Source: Amaranthus tricolor
Taxonomy: Eukaryota > Streptophyta > Magnoliopsida > Caryophyllales > Amaranthaceae
NCBI RefSeq assembly: GCF_026212465.1
Contig: NC_080048.1
Coordinates: forward strand, 35,246,422 to 35,310,421
Direction: 5' to 3'
Length of the DNA: 64,000 bases
A program made the translations under genes and the position numbers. The notes beneath the pieces are model-generated. The model was not told the DNA's origin and did no database searches. It saw only the letters and a list, made by a program, of their open reading frames with translations. This document shows positions 58,589 through 64,000 of the stretch, one piece after another. How positions within the stretch are numbered: position 1 is the first letter of the stretch; every line of letters begins with the position of its first letter.

Positions 58589-59265
58589 TTAGGGATGGAC
58601 ATGGGTCTTAGATTTTATGGGTTTAAACCTGACCCGATCTTAATTTTAAAGGTCTGAATCCACTTTTTTGGACCCTGTGGATCCAGGTCGAATCTGTGTC
58701 CATGACCTTAAGGTCCGGGTTTGAGTCTGGGTCCACACGCCTAAGACCCAGATTTGACCCATGGACCCATTTACATCTTTTTAAAAAAATTAAATAATAA
58801 CTATCATTTGTATTTAATTGTTTGATTTGAAATTTCGTTATATTTCTGAACATTAAGTGATTTTAAACTTTGTCAGTTCATGTAATTTGAAATTTAATCG
58901 TTGACTATACTTAAAAATTAAAAGACGTATAAATGTTTTGCTATAAAAACTTGTATGTTGGAAAGCTTCATATACTTATTCGTTCAATTAATATAAAGTA
59001 TTACAAGATCTTTGTTAGTCGAAAATGTTTGAACAATTTTTTACGAATGGTTGAATATTGCATAATATATATTTTAAAAAAATTCTGGAAAAAGAATTAA
59101 ATTGTTTTTGACCCAGGTGCAGACCCTAAGGGTGTGGGTCCGAGTCTAAAATTTTCAGACCCTATAGATCCGAGTTCGGGTCTGGGTCCAATGAAAAAAT
59201 AAAAGTATGGATCTGAGTCTAGCTGAACCTGACCTAGATTCGACACATATCCATCCTTACTCGTG
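58589..59265. mobile_element. MITE-like element with TTAGGGATGGACATGGGTC ends
   Basis: The left end reads TTAGGGATGGACATGGGTC and the right end, inverted, TAAGGATGGATATGTGTC, giving 677 bp. Interior phrases such as GGTCCGGGTTTGAGTCTGGG recur on both strands. No coding capacity. Confidence 0.65.
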
Positions 59266-59704
59266 ATCTCTATCTGATTTAGTACTAATTGTTTTTGGTG
59301 ATAATTAATAGAAATTGGAATTGAAGTAAAGAATAAGATAAAAAGTAGATAGATATTAAAAATGAGTTGTTACAATATAAAGAAAAAATAAATTTATGAA
59401 TAAGATTAATAGAAAGAGAGTTAAAAAATTACTAAAAAAAACGAAAAAAATACCAAATCAATATGACAAATTACAAAAAAAAATTGTATAAATTGACCGA
59501 GAAAATATAATCAAAGAAATTGATCATTCAAGAGACGAGAGTGTTGAATATGCTAATGAAAGGTAGGCCATGATTCGAACTAATGTACTCTTCCACGTAC
59601 ATTGTTCAACATCATTTCTTGGGTCCATTCCATTGTATTATTGTCCCAAGATCACTTGCCTTCCATCATTCTCCCATTTATAATAAAGATTTGTGTACTG
59701 TTTT

Positions 59705-59945
59705 TTTATACGTATTTTAAGTCTAGCTTATTAAAGATTAATGCTTATTTATCGTATTTTTGATGCCTATTTACATTATCCTTAATGCTTACTTATCGTA
59801 TTCTTAATGCCTACTTTAAATATTGTAAATGTTTACTTACATCATTCTTAATCTCTATTTACAATATTTTTAAAAATATATAATGGACCGGCTCAATTAA
59901 AAATGATTTCTTAAAAATACTGTCTTTCATCACAAAAAATTGTGT
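59705..59945. repeat. GTCTC-type repeat with internal tandem units, second copy
   Basis: Homologous to 33655-33885: several TTAATGCTTACTTATCGTAT-type units and a terminal AATACTGTCTTTCATCAC. Confidence 0.65.
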
Positions 59946-59989
59946 TTTCAATATGAGGACCTCAAATTGTAACCACTTGTAGTTATTAT

Positions 59990-60178
59990 AATCAGAGGTG
60001 TTTAAAATTAATTCGATTAATTGAAGTTCAGTATAATTTAACTCGACCTAAATAAATTTGTATATAACATCAAATTATAATGTCAAAATATTTACTTAAA
60101 TACAAGAATCGAAGTTAACTTGACTCGAGCTATCATATCTAATTTATGCCCAGAACTTATGCATATACACCTCTAAGT
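59990..60178. mobile_element. Small MITE with AGAGGTGT ends
   Basis: Left TCAGAGGTGTTTAAAATT, right (inverted) TTAGAGGTGTATATGC; 189 bp. The ends resemble those of the element at 21545-22515. Confidence 0.6.
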
Positions 60179-60219
60179 ACAACATGCGAGGTAGGTATTT
60201 AAATAGGAGATTAGCAAAT

Positions 60220-60720
60220 TAGCCTGTCAAATAGATCAAATCGGGACACGTTTGTTATCGGGCTATATATATAAATCTACCTTGTTTAATTAATTAAGTT
60301 GAAAATCACAACCCGAAACTTATCTGTTTCAAATCAAGTTAACTTAATTTCAACTCACTTAACCCATTTAGATTTTTTTGTTTTTATTTCAGGGCCTGTA
60401 ACATTAACTACATCTTATTTATTAGGTCTCAATTTTAAACCTTTTCCTTTATGACTTATTTATTATGTGTTCACTACAAAAAAATGGGATGATATTAAAT
60501 AAATTAAGTATATGTTATACTGATGGTTTTGATCAAATGAGATATACATGTTTATTTTAAGTTTGAAATTTTGACCTTAACCTAACCCATTTAATAAAGT
60601 AGATTATGTCAAATCGAGCCATTTAATTAACTGGGTTAAAAATGTCAACCAAACTCACTTATTTCGGGTTATTTTTAGGTTAGGTTAATAGGTCGAGTCA
60701 AGTGTTTTTAAGGCCTAACT
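60220..60720. repeat. Degenerate repeat related to 20985-21535
   Basis: Phrases such as CAACCCGAAACTTA, TTAACCCATTTAG and TTTCGGGTTATTTTTAGG mirror those at 21 kb on the other strand. A CACTACAAAAAAATGGG near 60472 resembles a CACTA terminus inside it. Confidence 0.45.
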
Positions 60721-60833
60721 GTTTTTAGTTAGTTAAACAGTTACAAAAAATATTTGATAAATGACATTTAATCCTAAACTAACTTTTATGCCTAAATTAA
60801 AAAGCTATTTATAATAGCATTTTCATGGGCTTA

Positions 60834-61100
60834 CTACAAGAAATATCTTTCATTGCCGAAGAACCAAATCGTTGCAAAGTGGTTGCTATAAAGATTCTTT
60901 TTGCAAAGATCAACTATGGTTAAAAACTTTTGCAACGATTTTTATTGTTGCAAAAATTAAAAGTTTTTGCTTATTTTTGCCATATATTATTCGTTGCTTA
61001 AAAACTTTAATCTACTAATGCTACCGATATTGCAACAATAACTTTGTTGTTCAAACATGTTGCAATATTAAGCGTTGTAATAACATACTTCAAAAATAAA
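60834..61100 (+). mobile_element. CACTA-like terminal fragment with TTGCAACGATT repeats
   Basis: TACTACAAGAAATATC resembles the common plant CACTA end CACTACAAGAAA. The following 250 bases contain repeated CGTTGCAAA, TTGCAACGATT, TTGTTGCAA and GTTGCAATATT, a subterminal-style cluster. No opposite end is visible, so it is a fragment. Confidence 0.6.
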
Positions 61101-61206
61101 AATATCTATTGCAACAATAACATACTTTAAAAAAAAATACATAAAAATATCTATAAAAATTTTGTAAAAGCATATTGTGCTTTTAAATTTAGTTATAAAA
61201 CAAATT

Positions 61207-62275
61207 CATCATCATCATTCTACCCAGTGTATCCCGCTCATAGAGAAACTATGGACAGGATCTGGGTAGGGAAGGACGGCGGCAACTCATACCCATAAAG
61301 AAGAGTGCGGCCAAAGGAGTCCCCCGACTCGAGAAAGATAAGGAGATGTAGCTACATAGGAAAGATAAATTAAATGCATATAAATAAAATAAATAAGTAG
61401 AATCAACTACAAAATAAAAGAAAACAAAAAATTAATAATAAAAGAAACGAGAAAAGCAAGATGACAAGAACACCAAAAGGTAATCTAAGAAGACATCAGT
61501 ATTCTAAAACATGGATATGGCACCTCCAATTACCCTTATCCTTAGTCAAGCTCTCAGAGAGGTTTAACTCATGTAAGTCAACTTTTATTTGCTCATCCCA
61601 AGTTCTTCTGAGTCTTCCTCGACTTCTCTTACCCTCTTTTATAATGCTTTCCACCCTCCTCACAGGGGCGGCAAAAGTCTTTCTCTGCACATGTCCAAAC
61701 CACCTCAATCTTTTTTCGCGCATTTTTCCAGAAATAAAGGCTACCCCTAGTTTGTCCCTAAACTCTTAGTTCCTAATACGATCCATCAATGTGTGCCCAC
61801 GCATCCACCTCAGCACACGCATTTCTGTAACTTCCATCTTATGTTCAAAAATCTTCTTTACAGGTCAAGATTCGGTCCCATATAGCAGAGCAGGTCTGAT
61901 TACTGCCCAGTAGAATTTTCCTTTTAACTTGCTTGGGAATTTCCTATCACATAGCACCGCGGTGGCTGCTCGCCATTTGAGCCAACCTGCTTGTATACGA
62001 TAATTTACATCTCCGTCAATCTCCCCATCCCTTTGAATGATCGATCTCAAATACTTGTACTTGGTCGTACTTTTAACAATTGCTTCTTCAATGGATACCT
62101 CTGGTTCGTCTACCGGTGTTGTACCACTAAAGCCACAGCGCAAATACTTGATCTTCGTACGACTAATGTGCAACCCTTTACCTTCTAAAGCTTCCATCCT
62201 CTCATCCAATTTATTACTAATCTCCTCTCTAGTTTCTAGTTTCTGGTTACAGAACAAATTCAACCATCTAAAATT
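61207..62275 (-). pseudogene. RTE-type LINE 3' half (reverse transcriptase C-terminus and 3' UTR)
   Basis: On the minus strand from 62275: ALEGKGLHISRTKIKYLRC, FSGTTPVDEPEVSI, KYKYLRSIIQRDGEIDGDV, YRIQAGWLKWRAATAVLCD, KGKFYWAVIRPALLYGTES, then in other frames MRVLRWMRGHTLMDRIRN and EKRLRWFGHVQRK. The 3' UTR has the typical GGGACTCCTTTGGCCGC and GAGCGGGATACACTGGG blocks and ends in a TGATGATGATGAA tail at 61207. It is 5'-truncated, as is usual for LINEs, with a stop near 61770 and a frame change near 61860. The reverse transcriptase catalytic motif is missing. Confidence 0.9.
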
Positions 62276-62464
62276 TTCAACACATTAAATAAACATTTAA
62301 TTACAAAATTGAAAAGTTTTTACAAATAATTGGAAAAATAAATGGATAAAATATGCAGTTTATAAATACATTATATAATGTAACGTAAAAAATCATAAGT
62401 CAATCAATATGCATAATATTGTAGTCACAAATGATAGTAAAGTCAAACGTACAAAAAGTATAAT

Positions 62465-62465
62465 A

Positions 62466-62497
<32 letters not shown>
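62465..62497. repeat. (AAT)n microsatellite
   Basis: About eleven AAT units. Confidence 0.95.
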
Positions 62498-62498
<1 letters not shown>

Positions 62499-62689
62499 GA
62501 AATCATAAAATTTAAAAGTGGCACATACGACAATTTTAAAAGATGATATTGTCATCGGTATTTTGTTTAAGATATGGTTATCATGGAGGATTTGAGGTCA
62601 AACTTTGTATACTGTAAAACAATTAAAAAACAAACAAGAAAAAAAATACAAAGAAGTAAATAACTAGAGCAACAAATGTACAATGTTGT

Positions 62690-62810
62690 ACAGTAACATT
62701 TCATTAGAAAACGCGCTTCATAAATGGGTTAATAGCCCATCTCATACACATTATGAGGATATAAACTCTTTGTTTTAAGGTCGTCTCATCAAGAGACAAT
62801 ATCTCTAATA
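62690..62810. repeat. Dispersed GTCTC-type repeat, last copy
   Basis: GGGTTAATAGCCCATCTCATAC core and GGTCGTCTCATCAAGAGAC end; close to copy 2 at 12.6 kb. Confidence 0.65.
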
Positions 62811-63595
62811 TCAAACTTAATTTAGTTACATTTCTCCTTTTAACTTAAAATGATAAATTGCAAAAAAGATAAAATCAAACCCTTATAACTTTACTAGTAT
62901 ATTTCTAGTCTTCTAGACTTTCTAGTGTATTTTACACAACTTTAATTACCAAGGTTTTGCAATGGTCTGAGCCTCATTTAGGCTCATTGTAGCATATCAA
63001 AATTGACTTCCGAGGAGTGTCGCGGTTGCAGCCCGAAAATAAAAAACATATCAATTAAATGAAAAAAATCAGCGTCGAATCTATGTAAAACTAAGCTGCT
63101 TTCAGCTCAGCTAACCGAAAACTTTCAAGATCCTCGGAGTATAATACACCACTCGGAGAAAGGATGCGTCTTAAAGAGATCAAGAAGCGCGCCTGTTTAT
63201 CAAATGTGAGGAAGACGGTCAGAAGGATTCGAAAATTTGCTAAATGAAAAAACGAATTTACACGAAATATGTTACCCATTGAAATAAAACGAGCGCACTC
63301 CAGCAACCCGCTAAACCCAATCCTTGATTTTTCACAAACTGTCAAATTAGGAAGAAATGCAGGATTATTTATCAGAATCATTCAAGATGAGACAATTGTG
63401 ATTCAATGAGATATGTTAATGTAGAGTTGGTCGGAAATGCCCATGTAGCAAATTAACCGAGAGGGATAGAATATGTGAGAAAGTTATTTCTCTATCTCAT
63501 CAAAGATAATGCTTATGATTTGATGCTCTAAAAGGCCCCGCTTAATCAAGGGGATTGGAGATGAATGAAAATAATCACAAATGCAACTATTATGA

Positions 63596-63760
63596 AGAAG
63601 ATCATCATACTCGGTATATCCCGGCACATTCAAGCTATGATCAGGTCTGGGGAGGGTTGGATAACGGCAAAACATACCCTTATCAAAAAAAAAATAAAGA
63701 GCTTGCGGTTGGTGAGACCCTCGTCTCGAGAATGACCAATGAAGAACATAGGACTATAGG
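63596..63760 (-). mobile_element. RTE-type LINE 3' end fragment
   Basis: Reading the minus strand, a conserved 3' block with CCCTCCCCAGACCTG and CGGGATATACCGAG ends in ATGATGATC. Such ATC/GAT-tailed ends follow plant RTE LINEs. The overlapping 94-codon plus ORF is not a gene. Confidence 0.65.
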
Positions 63761-63829
63761 AGTATGTTTGAAAAATCATGTAGTTTCCTCAATAATGAGA
63801 TTGTCAAGGATGAAGGAACTAACTCAACA

Positions 63830-64000
63830 AAAAGCTTAAGCCTTAAGCTGTTGGTTGAGGTTTCAGGATATGTTATATACTCTAACACGCCTCCTCACAC
63901 GAGAGCCATTTGAGCTAGAAGTGTGGATGCAACACATGCCCTCCTCAAACTTGGCGCTAAATATTCCACATTAAATAAGGTGTGGTTGAGATTCGAACCC
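63830..64000 (-). mobile_element. tRNA-derived SINE-like repeat, cut by the window edge
   Basis: On the minus strand the window starts with GGGTTCGAATCTCAACCAC, a near-perfect pol III B box (GGTTCGAATC). The A box would lie beyond 64000. The body contains GCCAAGTTTGAGGAGGGC and GTGTGAGGAGGCGTG. It could also be a repeat ending in a tRNA-like primer site; the missing part decides. Confidence 0.55.

Larger units (their letters stand above)
62276..63595. other. Intergenic, no confident gene
   Basis: Holds the AAT microsatellite and a GTCTC copy listed separately. From 62960 to 63400 the composition is richer in GC. A minus-strand ORF of 96 codons (63091-63381) lies there, but the protein is not recognised and lacks codon or splice support; it may be an old transposon piece. 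Confidence 0.4.

Noticed and set aside
63091..63381. 96-codon minus ORF as a gene
   Set aside because: No recognised domain and no promoter or splice support. Kept only as a remark in the intergenic entry.
63555..63839. 94-codon plus-strand ORF
   Set aside because: Covers an antisense RTE LINE 3' end and the start of another repeat.

Overview
The window is AT-rich nuclear DNA from a flowering plant, most likely a eudicot. The signs are GT-AG introns, a chloroplast TIC62 gene, a plant class A GATA factor, Ty1-copia, MuDR/FAR1-type MULE, CACTA and RTE elements, and many MITEs. A Caryophyllales/Amaranthaceae source is possible from the general feel of the repeats, but I cannot prove it from the sequence.

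Three host genes are supported. (1) TIC62 (3964-13167, +) is reconstructed as 16 exons and about 706 aa. It has an NAD(P)-binding Rossmann domain followed by five C-terminal Tyr-[Asp/Glu]-[Asp/Glu]-x-Lys-Pro-Pro repeats, the type known to bind ferredoxin-NADP reductase. Each repeat starts a separate exon; exons 12 and 13 are a fairly recent tandem duplication, and intron 5 uses a GC donor. The introns are full of small transposons, several with clean target-site duplications. (2) A small secreted peptide gene lies at 16969-17262 (-); its function is not recognised, with a weak RALF-like hint. (3) A class A GATA zinc-finger factor lies at 50501-52196 (-), with two coding exons and a probable 5'-UTR intron.

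The middle of the window is a transposon graveyard. A 3.36-kb non-autonomous CACTA element (22859-26214) has captured six exons of a UBP16-like deubiquitinase gene, including the Cys box but not the His box. A roughly 6.3-kb MULE (27190-33475) carries a decayed FAR1/MULE transposase fused to an OTU cysteine-protease domain, and facing it a plant-mobile-domain (PMD) gene. A 4.9-kb Ty1-copia element (34196-39097) has LTRs differing at one position and a TATAT target duplication, yet its gag-pol is broken. A second MULE (about 43955-49735) has a MuDR-type transposase followed by PMD on the same strand. Decayed RTE-type LINE pieces lie at 42820-43720, 61207-62275 and 63596-63760.

The most striking pattern is shared architecture. 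The CACTA element and both MULEs, which are unrelated in sequence, carry near both ends clusters of short hairpins at a near-constant period: 33 bp in the first MULE, about 34 bp in the right array of the second, and 44-45 bp in the right array of the CACTA element. Each element uses its own hairpin sequence.

The rest (1-2840, 18-22 kb, 39-43 kb, 52.8-61 kb) is non-coding, AT-rich DNA with minisatellites, AT microsatellites, Stowaway-like MITEs and several dispersed repeat families.
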